Shown here in pieces: positions 44,979 through 54,361 of a DNA stretch of 64,000 bases. This DNA is from Mesorhizobium sp. B2-1-1 (GTDB lineage: Bacteria; Pseudomonadota; Alphaproteobacteria; Rhizobiales; Rhizobiaceae): the NCBI RefSeq assembly GCF_006442975.2, contig NZ_CP083954.1, positions 124,001 through 188,000 on the forward strand, given 5' to 3'. The translations under genes were made by a program, and so were the position numbers. The stretch's first letter is position 1. Each line of letters opens with the position of its first letter. Under the pieces are notes generated by a model, which saw only the letters and a program-made list of their open reading frames with translations, had not been told where the DNA came from and searched no databases.

Positions 44979-46259
44979 CTAGGACGATGTGTGCCGCCGG
45001 TTCACCAGTGCCGGCCTGCCGGGGACGGCAAGCCGGGTGTCCTGCCTGGTTCGTTCCGCCACCACCTTGCCCCTGGCGATGACGCAAATGCGTTCGGGGC
45101 GCAGGCGAATGGCCTCGACCGGATTGCCGGCGTCGAGAACGACCAGGCTGGCGCGCTTGCCGACGGCGAGGCCCAGATGATCGAGCCCCATGATGGCGGC
45201 ATTGACGTTGGTGACCATGTCGAAACAGCGCGCCATGTCGGCCGGGCTCGACATCTGGGCGACGTGAAGCCCCATGAAGGCGACGTCGAGCATGTCGGCG
45301 GTGCCCAGCGAATACCAGGGATCGAGCACGCAATCCTGGCCCCAGCCGACGCGGATGCCCAGCGCCAGCATCTCCTTGACCCGGGTCATGCCGCGGCGCT
45401 TGGGAAACGTGTCGTGGCGCCCCTGCAGCATGATGTTGATCAAAGGATTGGGGATGACGGAGACGCCCGCCTCGGCGATCAGCGGCAGGAGTTTCGAGAC
45501 GTAGTAATTGTCCATGGAATGCATCGAGGTAAGATGCGAGCCGGCCACCTTGCCCTGAAGGCCGAGACGCTGCGTCTCATAGGCCAGTTGCTCGATGTGA
45601 CGCGACAGCGGGTCGTCGGTCTCGTCGCAATGCAGGTCGACCATCAGGCCGCGTTTTGCCGCGATCTCGCAAAGCTCGGTCACCGAGCGGGTGCCGTCGG
45701 CCATGGTGCGCTCGAAATGCGGAATGCCGCCGACGATATCGACACCCAGATCCAGCGCGCGGATGGTGTTTTCCCGTGCACCGGGCGAGCGGTAGAGCCC
45801 ATCCTGCGGAAAGGCGACCAATTGCAGGTCGATATAGGGCGCCACCGTCTTCTTGACATCGAGCAGCGCCTCGACCGCCAGCAGCCTGTCGTCGCAAACG
45901 TCGACATGGGTGCGGATGGCGAGCAATCCCATCGACACCGCCCAGTCGCAATAGGCGAGCGCGCGATGGCGCACCGCTTCATGCGTCAGAAGCGGCTTCA
46001 GTTCGCTCCACAGAGCAATGCCTTCAAGCAGCGTGCCCGAGGCGTTTATCCGCGGAATGCCGTAGGAAAGCGTCGCATCCATATGGAAGTGCGGGTCGAC
46101 GAACGGCGCAGAGACCAGATTGCCCCGCGCGTCAATCGTCGTGCCGGCGTTGCCATCGAGCTTCGGCTCGATCGTCGCGATCGTCTCGCCGACGATGCCG
46201 ATGTCGGCAACCCTGCCGTCAGGCAATGTGCCGCCGCGAACGATAAGGTCGAAATCCAT
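44979..46259 (-). CDS. Amidohydrolase, cytosine-deaminase-like
   Basis: 426-residue metal-dependent hydrolase. Metal and catalytic residues are visible in VDPHFHMDATLS, LHCDETDDPLSRHIE, GSHLTSMHSMDNYY and GWGQDCVLDPWYSLG, the pattern of the CodA/cytosine deaminase group; related enzymes act on creatinine, isoguanine or N-substituted heterocycles. The actual substrate is undetermined. The ATG at 46259 begins the composite domain (MDFDLIVRGGTLPDG). Confidence 0.85.
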   Translation of the reverse strand: MDFDLIVRGGTLPDGRVADIGIVGETIATIEPKLDGNAGTTIDARGNLVSAPFVDPHFHMDATLSYGIPRINASGTLLEGIALWSELKPLLTHEAVRHRALAYCDWAVSMGLLAIRTHVDVCDDRLLAVEALLDVKKTVAPYIDLQLVAFPQDGLYRSPGARENTIRALDLGVDIVGGIPHFERTMADGTRSVTELCEIAAKRGLMVDLHCDETDDPLSRHIEQLAYETQRLGLQGKVAGSHLTSMHSMDNYYVSKLLPLIAEAGVSVIPNPLINIMLQGRHDTFPKRRGMTRVKEMLALGIRVGWGQDCVLDPWYSLGTADMLDVAFMGLHVAQMSSPADMARCFDMVTNVNAAIMGLDHLGLAVGKRASLVVLDAGNPVEAIRLRPERICVIARGKVVAERTRQDTRLAVPGRPALVNRRHTSS

Positions 46260-46334
46260 CTGTGTCGTCCCCGAAGAATCAGCACCTGTCGGCTGCCGCC
46301 GTGATCGCGGCGGGCGAAAAATCTTGCCACGTGG

Positions 46335-46510
46335 CGCCGCCCCTCATCCGCCTGCCGGCACCTTCTCCCCGTCTAGAGACGGGGAGAAGGGAGATGCTGC
46401 GACCTCGCCGCCATTTTTGCAACGTCTACAATTGGCGAAATCTTTGGTTATAGCCCTTTCTCCCCGTCACTTACGGGGAGAAATGTCCGGCAGGACAATG
46501 AGGGGCAGCA
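46335..46510. repeat. Palindromic repeat pair (CTCCCC family)
   Basis: Left arm near 46336-46388 (CCGCCCCTCATCCGCCTGCC then CTTCTCCCCGTCTAGAGACGGGGAGAAG hairpin split by a TCTAGA core), right arm near 46457-46507 (TTTCTCCCCGTCACTTACGGGGAGAAA then TGTCCGGCAGGACAATGAGG). Opposite orientation, 70-base centre. It fills most of the 272-base gap. Confidence 0.75.
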
Positions 46511-46531
46511 CGAACCTGGCCGATTCGAGCG

Positions 46532-48376
46532 CTACTCCGGAACGTGCCTCACCGCACCCTTGTCGGCGCTGGTGGCGAAGGCGGCGTAGGCGCGCAACGC
46601 GGTCGTCACCTTGCGCTTGCGTTTTTCTTCGGGCTTCCAGGCCAGGGCGCCCTTGGCCGCCATCGCCGCCCGGCGGCTGGCGAGCTCCTCATCGCTCACG
46701 GCGAGGCGGATCGAGCGGTTGGGGATGTCGATCTCAATCGTGTCGCCTTCCCGCACCAGCCCGATCGTGCCGCCTTCGGCGGCTTCGGGCGAGACATGGC
46801 CGATCGACAGGCCCGACGTGCCGCCGGAGAAGCGCCCGTCGGTGATCAGCGCGCAAGCTTTGCCCAAGCTTTTCGATTTCAAATAGCTGGTCGGATAGAG
46901 CATTTCCTGCATGCCGGGGCCGCCGCGCGGTCCTTCATAGCGGATGACGACGACGTCGCCGGCCTTGATCTCATTCGAGAGAATCGCCTTGACCGAGGCA
47001 TCCTGGCTTTCGAACACCCGCGCCGGGCCGGTGAATTTCAGGATCGACTCGTCGACGCCGGCCGTCTTCACGATACAGCCGTCGAGCGCCAGGTTGCCCT
47101 TGAGCACGGCAAGGCCGCCGTCTTTGGAAAAAGGCGTCTTCGCCGAGCGGATAACGCCCGTCTCGCGGTCCAGATCGAGCTCGTCCCAGCGACGATCCTG
47201 GCTGAAGGCGACCTGCGTCGGCACGCCGCCGGGCGCGGCGAGGAAGAAATCTCGCACGTTCTGGCTTGAGGTGCGCGAAATATCCCAATGATCGAGCGCC
47301 TCGCCGAGGCTTGATGTGTGCACGGTCGGCAGGTCGCGGTTGATCAGTCCGGCTTGGTCGAGCTGGCCGAGGATCGCCATGATGCCGCCGGCGCGGTGGA
47401 CGTCCTCCATGTGCACGTCGGACTTGGCCGGCGCCACCTTGCACAGCACGGGCACCCTGCGCGACAGCCGGTCGATATCCTCCATGGTGAAGTCGACCTC
47501 ACCCTCATGCGCCGCGGCCAGGATGTGCAGCACGGTGTTGGTCGAGCCACCCATCGCGATGTCGAGCGTCATGGCGTTCTCGAACGCGCCCTTTGAAGCG
47601 ATGCTGCGCGGCAGCGCCGTCTCGTCGTCCTGCTCGTAATAGCGTTGGGCGAGATCGACGATCAAGTGTCCGGCCTCGACGAACAGCCGCTTGCGGTCGG
47701 CGTGCGTCGCTAGTGTCGAACCGTTGCCCGGCAGCGACAGGCCGAGCGCTTCGGTCAGGCAGTTCATCGAATTGGCGGTGAACATGCCCGAGCAGGAACC
47801 GCAGGTCGGGCAGGCGGAGCGCTCGATGACCTTGACGTCCTCGTCGGAGATCTTGTCGTCGGCGGCGGCGACCATGGCGTCGACCAAGTCGAGCGCCTGC
47901 GCCTTTCCGGCGAGCACCACCTTGCCCGCTTCCATCGGCCCGCCGGAGACGAAGACGGTCGGGATGTTGAGGCGCAGCGAGGCCATCAGCATGCCGGGCG
48001 TGATCTTGTCGCAATTGGAGATACAGACCATGGCGTCGGCGCAGTGGGCGTTGACCATGTACTCGACGGAATCGGCGATCAGCTCGCGCGACGGCAGCGA
48101 ATAGAGCATGCCGTCATGGCCCATGGCGATGCCGTCATCGACGGCGATGGTGTTGAATTCCTTGGCGACGCCGCCGGCCTTCTCGATCTCGCGCGCGACC
48201 AGCTGGCCGAGATCCTTCAGGTGGACGTGGCCCGGCACGAACTGGGTAAAGGAGTTGACCACGGCGATGATCGGCTTGCCGAAATCGCTGTCCTTCATGC
48301 CGGTGGCGCGCCAGAGGCCGCGGGCGCCGGCCATGTTGCGGCCATGGGTGGTGGTGCGGGAGCGATAGGCAGGCAT
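46532..48376 (-). CDS. ilvD: Dihydroxy-acid dehydratase
   Basis: 614-residue Fe-S dehydratase of branched-chain amino acid biosynthesis, converting dihydroxyisovalerate and its isoleucine counterpart to the 2-keto acids. Cluster cysteines occur in [13 protein letters not shown] and [18 protein letters not shown]; the catalytic-serine region is [16 protein letters not shown]. It starts with [20 protein letters not shown], the classic IlvD N-terminus, giving a firm start. The 270-base gap upstream holds no supported feature. Confidence 0.97.
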   Translation of the reverse strand: MPAYRSRTTTHGRNMAGARGLWRATGMKDSDFGKPIIAVVNSFTQFVPGHVHLKDLGQLVAREIEKAGGVAKEFNTIAVDDGIAMGHDGMLYSLPSRELIADSVEYMVNAHCADAMVCISNCDKITPGMLMASLRLNIPTVFVSGGPMEAGKVVLAGKAQALDLVDAMVAAADDKISDEDVKVIERSACPTCGSCSGMFTANSMNCLTEALGLSLPGNGSTLATHADRKRLFVEAGHLIVDLAQRYYEQDDETALPRSIASKGAFENAMTLDIAMGGSTNTVLHILAAAHEGEVDFTMEDIDRLSRRVPVLCKVAPAKSDVHMEDVHRAGGIMAILGQLDQAGLINRDLPTVHTSSLGEALDHWDISRTSSQNVRDFFLAAPGGVPTQVAFSQDRRWDELDLDRETGVIRSAKTPFSKDGGLAVLKGNLALDGCIVKTAGVDESILKFTGPARVFESQDASVKAILSNEIKAGDVVVIRYEGPRGGPGMQEMLYPTSYLKSKSLGKACALITDGRFSGGTSGLSIGHVSPEAAEGGTIGLVREGDTIEIDIPNRSIRLAVSDEELASRRAAMAAKGALAWKPEEKRKRKVTTALRAYAAFATSADKGAVRHVPE

Positions 48377-48646
48377 GAACTTTCCTTAGCTGGCTGGCTG
48401 CGCCCGATGCGGAGCGTCGCGGCCCTGAATATGGATCGCAGGCGTTATAGACCGGCAATTATTGTCTGGCCACATTTTTGCAATGCGCCAGATTCTCCAG
48501 AAAAATTCAGAGTTTGCGAAAAAAGATGGCCTCCCGTGTCGGATCGCCTACCGGGCGCCCGTCCTTGGATCAACGGCAAGGGAGTGGGACCATTTTCTCA
48601 GACGGCCGTTCCATTGTAGCAGCAAGAAGCAACCGAGGAGCACGAC

Positions 48647-49114
48647 ATGCAAAAGATCACCACCTGCCTGTGGTTCGATGGACAGGCCGAAGAGGCGATG
48701 AACCACTATGTCTCCATCTTCAAGAATTCGAAGGTGCTGAGCGTCATGCGTTGGCCCAAGGGCCACGCCGATGAAGGCAAAGTGCTGCTGACCACGTTCG
48801 AGCTCGACGGCGTGCCGTTCCAGGCGCTCAACGGCGGACCGCAATTCAAGTTCAACGAGGCGATGTCGCAGTCGATCGACTGCAAGACGCAGGAAGAGGT
48901 CGACTATTTCTGGGAGAGGCTCACCGAGGGCGGCGAGCCCGGCCCGTGCAGCTGGCTGAAGGACAAGTTCGGCGTCTCCTGGCAAGTCGTGCCGGAACAG
49001 CTGCCGCGCCTGCTCCAGGATCCGGACCGGGAAAAGGCCGGCCGGGTGATGAGTGCGATGATGAAGATGGGCAAGATCGACATCGCCAAGATCGAAGAGG
49101 CGGCGAAGGGGTGA
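48647..49114 (+). CDS. VOC-family protein (PhnB/3-dmu-9-3-mt type)
   Basis: 155 residues with the PhnB-like pattern KITTCLWFDGQAEEAMNHYV and WLKDKFGVSWQVVPEQLP. ATG 48647 is 6 bases after GAGGAG. Annotated relatives are often mislabelled as ubiquinone methyltransferases, but they lack a SAM-binding fold. Single gene; no neighbour suggests its role. Confidence 0.88.
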   Translation: MQKITTCLWFDGQAEEAMNHYVSIFKNSKVLSVMRWPKGHADEGKVLLTTFELDGVPFQALNGGPQFKFNEAMSQSIDCKTQEEVDYFWERLTEGGEPGPCSWLKDKFGVSWQVVPEQLPRLLQDPDREKAGRVMSAMMKMGKIDIAKIEEAAKG

Positions 49115-49120
49115 GAAGTG

Positions 49121-49159
49121 GTCCGCGTAGCGGACGGAAAGCCAATTGCTGGGCTTTCC
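49121..49159. repeat. Two-hairpin intergenic module
   Basis: GTCCGC/GCGGAC (49121-49135) followed by GGAAAGCC/GGGCTTTCC (49136-49159). The same two-hairpin order recurs at 58003-58041, so it is a dispersed module. Confidence 0.7.
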
Positions 49160-49215
49160 GAGCTTCGAACGCCCTGAGCCTGCGAAGGGCAGGGCTGTCC
49201 ATTGATTTTTGAGGC

Positions 49216-49285
49216 CGGCGCTGCCCCTCATCCGTCGCCTTCAGCGACACCTTCTCCCACAACAAGGGGAGAAGGAAAAAGGCAG
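49216..49285. repeat. Partial palindromic repeat (CTCCCC family)
   Basis: Contains CTGCCCCTCATCCGTCGCC and the hairpin CTTCTCCC-ACAACAAGG-GGAGAAG, then returns as GGCAGCGCC, the complement of GGCGCTGCC at its start. Likely a shortened relative of the 46.3-kb element. Confidence 0.6.
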
Positions 49286-49290
49286 CGCCG

Positions 49291-50883
49291 CTACGCCGCC
49301 TTGTCGCGGACCTGGTAGTCCTTGATCGTGGCGAAGCGGATCGCCTTCCAGCGCTCGGCTTCGTAGTTCAGCGAGAAGGCGTGCTGGGCGAGGAACACCG
49401 GGTCGTTGTCGAGATCGCGGGCAATGTCGCCGCGATGGGCTTCGATGAAGCGCTGCACTTCCGTCTTGTCGTCAGCCGATATCCAGCGGCAGACCGAAAA
49501 ACGCGACATCTCGAATTCGACCGGCAGCGTGTATTCGAAGTTCAGCCGCTCCTTCAGCACGTCGAGCTGCAGCGCACCGACGACGCCGACGATGGCCGGC
49601 GAGCCGTCCTCGGGCGAAAACAGCTGCACGACGCCCTCCTCCGCCATCTGGTGCAGCGCCTCCTTCAGCTTCTTGGCCTTCATCGCATCACCGAGGCGCA
49701 CACGACGCAGGATTTCCGGGGCGAAGTTCGGCACGCCGCGGAACAGGATTTCCTCACCCTCGGTCAGCGTGTCGCCGATGCGCAGCGTGCCGTGGTTGGG
49801 GATGCCGACGACGTCGCCGGCAAAGGCCTCGTCGGCGGTGACGCGGGTGCGGGCGAAGAAGAATTGCGGCGCAGACAGGCTCATCGGCTTGCCGGTGCGC
49901 ACCAGCTTGGCCTTCATGCCGCGCTCGAGCTTGCCCGAGCAGACGCGCACGAAGGCGATGCGGTCGCGGTGGTTGGGATCCATATTGGCCTGGATCTTGA
50001 AAACGAAGGAGGTCATCTTGTCCTCGGTCGCCTCCACCATCCGGGTGTCGGCATCCTGCGCGCGCGGCGGCGGCCCGAAAGCGCCGAGCGCCTCGATCAG
50101 GTCGCGCACGCCGTAATTGCGCAGCGCCGAGCCGAAATAGACCGGCGTCAGATGGCCCTCGCGAAAGGCGTCGATGTCGAGCGGACGGCAGGCTTCGCGC
50201 GCGAGTTCCAGCTCCTCGATGAAGGCCTCGCGCTCGTTTTCCGGCAACAGGCCGGCGACGCGGTTGGAATCGGGACCGTTGACCGGAGTGCGTTCCTTCT
50301 CGTCATCGCCCTTGCGCACGGCGTTCAGCGCCAGGTGGTAAGTGCCCGAAAACGTCCTGCCGCGGCCGATCGGCCAGGTGATGGGCGCGGTATCGAGCGC
50401 CAGCTTCTGCTCGATTTCGTCCAGTATCTCGAAGGGATCGCGGCTCTCGCGGTCCATCTTGTTGACGAAGGTGATGATCGGGATGTCGCGCAGCCGACAG
50501 ACCTCGAACAGCTTCAGCGTGCGCGGCTCGATGCCCTTGGCGGCGTCGATGACCATGACCGCCGAGTCGACCGCCGACAGCGTGCGGTAGGTGTCGTCGG
50601 CGAAATCCTCGTGGCCGGGCGTGTCGAGCAGATTGAAGACGTTGTCCTCATACTCGAACGTCATCACCGAGGTGACGACCGAAATGCCGCGTTCGCGCTC
50701 GATCTTCATCCAGTCCGACCGGGTCTGGATGCGGTCCTTCTTGGCCTTGACCTCACCGGCAAGCTGGATGGCGCCACCGAACAGCAGCAGCTTTTCGGTG
50801 AGCGTCGTCTTGCCGGCGTCCGGGTGGGCGATGATCGCGAAAGTACGGCGGCGCGATACCGCCTGTTCGATGTCTTCAGCCAA
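49291..50883 (-). CDS. prfC: Peptide chain release factor 3
   Basis: 530-residue translational GTPase that recycles RF1/RF2. G motifs: G1 AHPDAGKTTLTEKLL, G2/switch RERGISVVTSVMTFEY, G3 DTPGHEDF, G4 NKMDRE. Domains II and III follow. The start appears to be a TTG at 50883 behind AGGA; no in-frame ATG is better placed. Rare start codons are common for this kind of gene. Monocistronic, convergent with the VOC gene. Confidence 0.96.
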   Translation of the reverse strand: MAEDIEQAVSRRRTFAIIAHPDAGKTTLTEKLLLFGGAIQLAGEVKAKKDRIQTRSDWMKIERERGISVVTSVMTFEYEDNVFNLLDTPGHEDFADDTYRTLSAVDSAVMVIDAAKGIEPRTLKLFEVCRLRDIPIITFVNKMDRESRDPFEILDEIEQKLALDTAPITWPIGRGRTFSGTYHLALNAVRKGDDEKERTPVNGPDSNRVAGLLPENEREAFIEELELAREACRPLDIDAFREGHLTPVYFGSALRNYGVRDLIEALGAFGPPPRAQDADTRMVEATEDKMTSFVFKIQANMDPNHRDRIAFVRVCSGKLERGMKAKLVRTGKPMSLSAPQFFFARTRVTADEAFAGDVVGIPNHGTLRIGDTLTEGEEILFRGVPNFAPEILRRVRLGDAMKAKKLKEALHQMAEEGVVQLFSPEDGSPAIVGVVGALQLDVLKERLNFEYTLPVEFEMSRFSVCRWISADDKTEVQRFIEAHRGDIARDLDNDPVFLAQHAFSLNYEAERWKAIRFATIKDYQVRDKAA

Positions 50884-51023
50884 TTTATGAAATCCTGTCT
50901 GTGGCGCGGGCTTCTAGCAGCGCTTTCCCGGCCTGTCGAACAGATTTGCCCGGATCGGTCCGCCGGCTCTTGAGATAGGGAAGACGCGATGGCATCAGAA
51001 GACCTGTTCGATGGAGATCCTGC

Positions 51024-52091
51024 ATGAGCAAGAAAGTGATCGTCATCGGCGCCGGCATCATCGGCGCCTCGATCGCCTGGCACCTGGCCAAGGCGGGCGC
51101 GCAGGTGACGGTCATTGCCGACAGCGCTGCCGGCGGCGTGGCGACGCCGAACTCGTTTGCCTGGATAAATGCCAGCTGGGGCAATCCGGAACCGTATTTC
51201 CGGCTGCGCATCCGCTCCATGGCGGAATGGTCGCGGCTGGCGCAGGACCTGCCCGGCCTTCCGCTCGCCCGGTGCGGCGGGCTGTGCTGGGACTTGCCGG
51301 CGGACAAATTGGAGGCCTATGCGGCGGAGCATTCGTCCTGGGGTTATGGCATCAGGCGGGTCGACCGCGCCGGCGCGGTCGGCATCGAGCCCAATCTCGC
51401 CGGGCTTCCCGACTTTGCCTTACATGTCGCCGAGGAGGGTGTCGCCGAGCCGGTCGCAGCGACGAACGCGCTGCTGGCCGACGCCGAACGGCGTGGTGCG
51501 CGCTTCGTCTCCAGCACGGTTACGGCGTTGGTCCAAACCGGCGGCAGGACGACGGGCGTGGACACGTCGCATGGGCTGTTTGCAGCCGACGAGGTGGTGA
51601 TCGCGGCCGGCGTCGGCTCGCCGGAGATTGCCGCGACGGCCGGCATAAGGCTACCGATCGAAATGCCGCCCGGCCTGATCGTCCATTCGCGACCTTACAG
51701 AAAATTGCTCAACGGTCTGGTGCTGGCCGAGCGGCTGCACATGCGCCAGACGGCGCAAGGCCGCATCATCGCCGGGTCTGATTTTGGCGGTGCCGACCCG
51801 GGGATGGATGCGGCGGCGACGGCGCGCGAGCTGTTTGCGGCGGTGCAAGCCATGCTGCGCGGCGGCGATGGCCTGGAACTCGATTTCCATACGGTCGGTT
51901 ACCGGCCGACGCCGATCGACGGCTTCCCGATCATCGGCCGCGCCGAGGGCATGGACGGCCTCTACATCGCGGTCACGCATTCCGGCATCACGCTGGCGCC
52001 GGCGGTCGGCTTGTTCGCGGCGCGCGAAATCCTCGACGGCGAGCGCGATCCGCTGCTGGCGTCCTATGGATTGGGTCGGTTCGCTCAATAG
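51024..52091 (+). CDS. D-amino-acid-dehydrogenase-like FAD oxidoreductase (DAO family)
   Basis: 355 residues with the Rossmann FAD motif VIVIGAGIIGASIAWHLAKA and C-terminal DAO signature YRPTPIDGFPIIG, then VTHSGITLAPAVG. ATG 51024 is 7 bases after GGAG. The family oxidises D-amino acids, glycine or sarcosine; the substrate is not evident. Single gene between divergent prfC and a convergent glutamine amidotransferase. Confidence 0.87.
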   Translation: MSKKVIVIGAGIIGASIAWHLAKAGAQVTVIADSAAGGVATPNSFAWINASWGNPEPYFRLRIRSMAEWSRLAQDLPGLPLARCGGLCWDLPADKLEAYAAEHSSWGYGIRRVDRAGAVGIEPNLAGLPDFALHVAEEGVAEPVAATNALLADAERRGARFVSSTVTALVQTGGRTTGVDTSHGLFAADEVVIAAGVGSPEIAATAGIRLPIEMPPGLIVHSRPYRKLLNGLVLAERLHMRQTAQGRIIAGSDFGGADPGMDAAATARELFAAVQAMLRGGDGLELDFHTVGYRPTPIDGFPIIGRAEGMDGLYIAVTHSGITLAPAVGLFAAREILDGERDPLLASYGLGRFAQ

Positions 52092-52133
52092 CTTGGTGGA
52101 CGGCTCTCTACGGCAATTCGCGCCGCGAGGAGG

Positions 52134-52928
52134 CTACCCGGCCAGCGCCAGCTTCGCCGGGGCCGGCGCAAACGGCTGAATATTCACGCCATCCCTGGTC
52201 ATGGTGACGAAGCTCGATGGCGGGATCGCCTGCCAGTCGCCGCCTTCACGGTCGAAGGGTTCGGAGACGATGCAGCGGCCGCCGCCCTTGGCGGCGGTAT
52301 AGAGGGTGGGCGCGTGGTCATCCGTGGCGTAGCGGACCGCGTGGAGCGCCTGCCCGTCGGAAAAGGCGGCCGTCAGCTTCAGCGCCGGCTCGATGCCGGC
52401 ACGCCGCGAAGCCTCCAGCACGCGGCTGGTGGCACGGGCGACGGCGCCTTTCGGATCGGCGGCCAACCCTTCGTCGATCATCAGGAGAAAAAACAGCTCG
52501 GAATCGGTGGTGCCCTCGCGCTGGTCGAAGACGGCGTCGGACAGCGAATTTTCCAGCGCGCGGCGGATCTTCTCGAAGCCGCCGATCTGGCCGTTGTGCA
52601 TGAACGACCAAGGGCCCGAGATGAAGGGATGGCAATTCATGCGGCTGGTGGCGCCGCCGGTCGAGGCGCGCACATGGGCGAGAAACAATCCGGATTTGAT
52701 CTGTCGGCACAAGCTCTTCAGATTGGGATCGGACCAGGCCGGCAGGATGTCGCGGTAGAGGCCGGGCTCGGGCCGGTCGCCATACCAGGCAAGGCCGAAA
52801 CCATCGCCATTGGTCGGCGACTTGGCTTCCTCGGCGCAATGGCTCTGGGCGATCAGCGAGTGGCAGGGCGCCGTGAGGATGTCTTCGAGGAAGACCGCTT
52901 CACCGAGATAGGCCGCCCACCGGCACAT
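52134..52928 (-). CDS. Class II glutamine amidotransferase (YafJ-like)
   Basis: 264 residues. The mature catalytic Cys2 follows the initiator Met (MCRWAAYLGE), and the glutamine-binding region includes TNGDGFGLAWYG, LAHVRASTGGATSRMNCHPF and FMHNGQIGGF, typical of Ntn-type GATase II domains without a synthase partner. Relatives include YafJ and EgtC. No ergothioneine genes are adjacent, so the role is unknown. Confidence 0.9.
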   Translation of the reverse strand: MCRWAAYLGEAVFLEDILTAPCHSLIAQSHCAEEAKSPTNGDGFGLAWYGDRPEPGLYRDILPAWSDPNLKSLCRQIKSGLFLAHVRASTGGATSRMNCHPFISGPWSFMHNGQIGGFEKIRRALENSLSDAVFDQREGTTDSELFFLLMIDEGLAADPKGAVARATSRVLEASRRAGIEPALKLTAAFSDGQALHAVRYATDDHAPTLYTAAKGGGRCIVSEPFDREGGDWQAIPPSSFVTMTRDGVNIQPFAPAPAKLALAG

Positions 52929-52942
52929 CGCTTCTTCCGTTC

Positions 52943-53191
52943 CTAGGCGTGGTCCGGAAGGGCCTTGGGCTCCTTGACCGCGTGCGAACCTCTGTTGTGC
53001 GTCCGCTCGTAAAGTTCGCGGACGATTCGGCTGGCGGTAGTCTCGAACAGAAATGGCAAGAAAGCGTGAACGAGGGCGGCCCCGGCGGCCGTCAGCAGGC
53101 GCGAGGAAAACCAGGCGGCAAAGGCCATGTGACCGAAATAGGTTTCGCCAACCTTGGCCGGATGGGAGGTGAAAATCCTTGCGACCGACAT
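52943..53191 (-). CDS. DUF6356-like small membrane protein
   Basis: 82 residues. FTSHPAKVGETYFGHMAFAA followed by one hydrophobic segment of about 20 residues (LLTAAGAALVHAFLPFLF) and a basic C-terminal half matches the short alphaproteobacterial DUF6356 family as I remember it. Probably a single-pass inner-membrane protein of unknown function. Its stop lies 14 bases before the amidotransferase start, so it is probably co-transcribed with it. Confidence 0.78.
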   Translation of the reverse strand: MSVARIFTSHPAKVGETYFGHMAFAAWFSSRLLTAAGAALVHAFLPFLFETTASRIVRELYERTHNRGSHAVKEPKALPDHA

Positions 53192-53289
53192 GCTGCTTCC
53201 CCTTCAGCGCTTAAAGTTCCTGATATGGGGTATCCTGGCACGGTTCGTCGGTTCATCGGTCTCAAAATGTCCTTGTATTTTGCTTGTTC

Positions 53290-53307
53290 GTGGGACAAAC
53301 ATCCCAC
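53290..53307. promoter_or_regulatory. Palindrome abutting the Lrp-family start codon
   Basis: Perfect 6-bp inverted repeat GTGGGA (53290-53295), 6-base centre, TCCCAC (53302-53307), immediately followed by ATG. Likely an autoregulatory operator. No usable ribosome-binding site remains between it and the start. Confidence 0.5.
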
Positions 53308-53778
53308 ATGGCCATCGAAATCGACGAAATCGATCGGAAATTGCTCGCCGAATTGCAACGCGACGGCACGTTGTCGGTCGACCAGCTGTCCGAACGGGTA
53401 GCCTTGTCGCGCAACGCCTGCTGGCGGCGCGTCAAGCGGCTGGAGGAGGATGGCGTCATCACCGGCCGGGTGGCGTTGGTCGATGCCGAGAAGCTCAGGC
53501 TCGGCCTCTCCGTGTTCATCCTGGTCCGGACCTCAAATCATGATCCCGAGTGGTTGCAGAAATTCCGGGCGGCGGTGACCGGGTTTTCCGAGATCACGGG
53601 AGTCTACCGCATGTCCGGCGACCTCGACTATGTCTTGCGCGCCCGCGTCGCCGACGTGAAGGCGTATGACCGGCTCTACCAGCGGCTGATCGCCAAGGTG
53701 GCGCTGTCGGACGTTTCGGCGTCCTTCGTGATGGAGGAGATCAAGGAGACGACGGTGGTGCCGATGGAAGTGCGCTAA
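53308..53778 (+). CDS. Lrp/AsnC-family transcriptional regulator
   Basis: 156 residues: N-terminal helix-turn-helix (IDEIDRKLLAELQRDGTLSV; LSRNACWRRVKRLEEDGVIT) and a RAM effector domain (ITGVYRMSGDLDYVLRARVA). ATG 53308 matches the family start; an earlier in-frame start at 53284 would place the palindrome inside the coding region. It is divergent from the DUF6356 gene. Effector amino acid and targets are unknown. Confidence 0.92.
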   Translation: MAIEIDEIDRKLLAELQRDGTLSVDQLSERVALSRNACWRRVKRLEEDGVITGRVALVDAEKLRLGLSVFILVRTSNHDPEWLQKFRAAVTGFSEITGVYRMSGDLDYVLRARVADVKAYDRLYQRLIAKVALSDVSASFVMEEIKETTVVPMEVR

Positions 53779-53875
53779 GGGTTGGCTCCGGCCATAGTGA
53801 TGCCCGAAAGAAAGCCGTTGATAGGATTGCGGGCGAATTGACCGAATCGGCAATCGCGCCGATAGGATCGATTTT

Positions 53876-54361
53876 ATGCGCGCAGCCATCCAAAATTCCT
53901 CCGTCATCGGTCCGACCGTCGGCTTCGTAAGGTTACCGCATGCGGAAGGACTCCCCCTCCCTGCCTATGAAAGCCCCGGCGCCGCCGGCATGGACCTGCG
54001 CGCGGCGGTGCCCGACGATCGGCCGCTGCTGATCCTGCCGGGAAAACGTGCGCTGGTGCCGACCGGACTGATCCTGGAAATCCCCGAAGGCATGGAAGGC
54101 CAGGTGCGGCCGCGCTCCGGCCTTGCCTTCAAACACGGGCTGACCGTCCTCAACACGCCGGGCACGATCGACAGCGACTATCGCGGCGAGGTGAAGGTGC
54201 TGCTGGTCAATCTCGGCGACGAGGATTTTGCGGTGACGCGCGGCATGCGCATTGCCCAGATCGTGTTCGCCGCGGTGACGCAGGCGGGCGTCGAAGAGCG
54301 CGCCCTGGCCGGCGGCACGGCGCGCGGTTCGGGCGGGTTCGGCTCGACCGGCACGGCCTGA
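53876..54361 (+). CDS. dut: Deoxyuridine 5'-triphosphate nucleotidohydrolase
   Basis: 161-residue trimeric dUTPase that removes dUTP and supplies dUMP. All five motifs are present: [42 protein letters not shown] the C-terminal arm [14 protein letters not shown] 53876 has AGGA 8 bases ahead. The stop shares one base with the following HAD gene (TGATG). Confidence 0.97.
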   Translation: MRAAIQNSSVIGPTVGFVRLPHAEGLPLPAYESPGAAGMDLRAAVPDDRPLLILPGKRALVPTGLILEIPEGMEGQVRPRSGLAFKHGLTVLNTPGTIDSDYRGEVKVLLVNLGDEDFAVTRGMRIAQIVFAAVTQAGVEERALAGGTARGSGGFGSTGTA

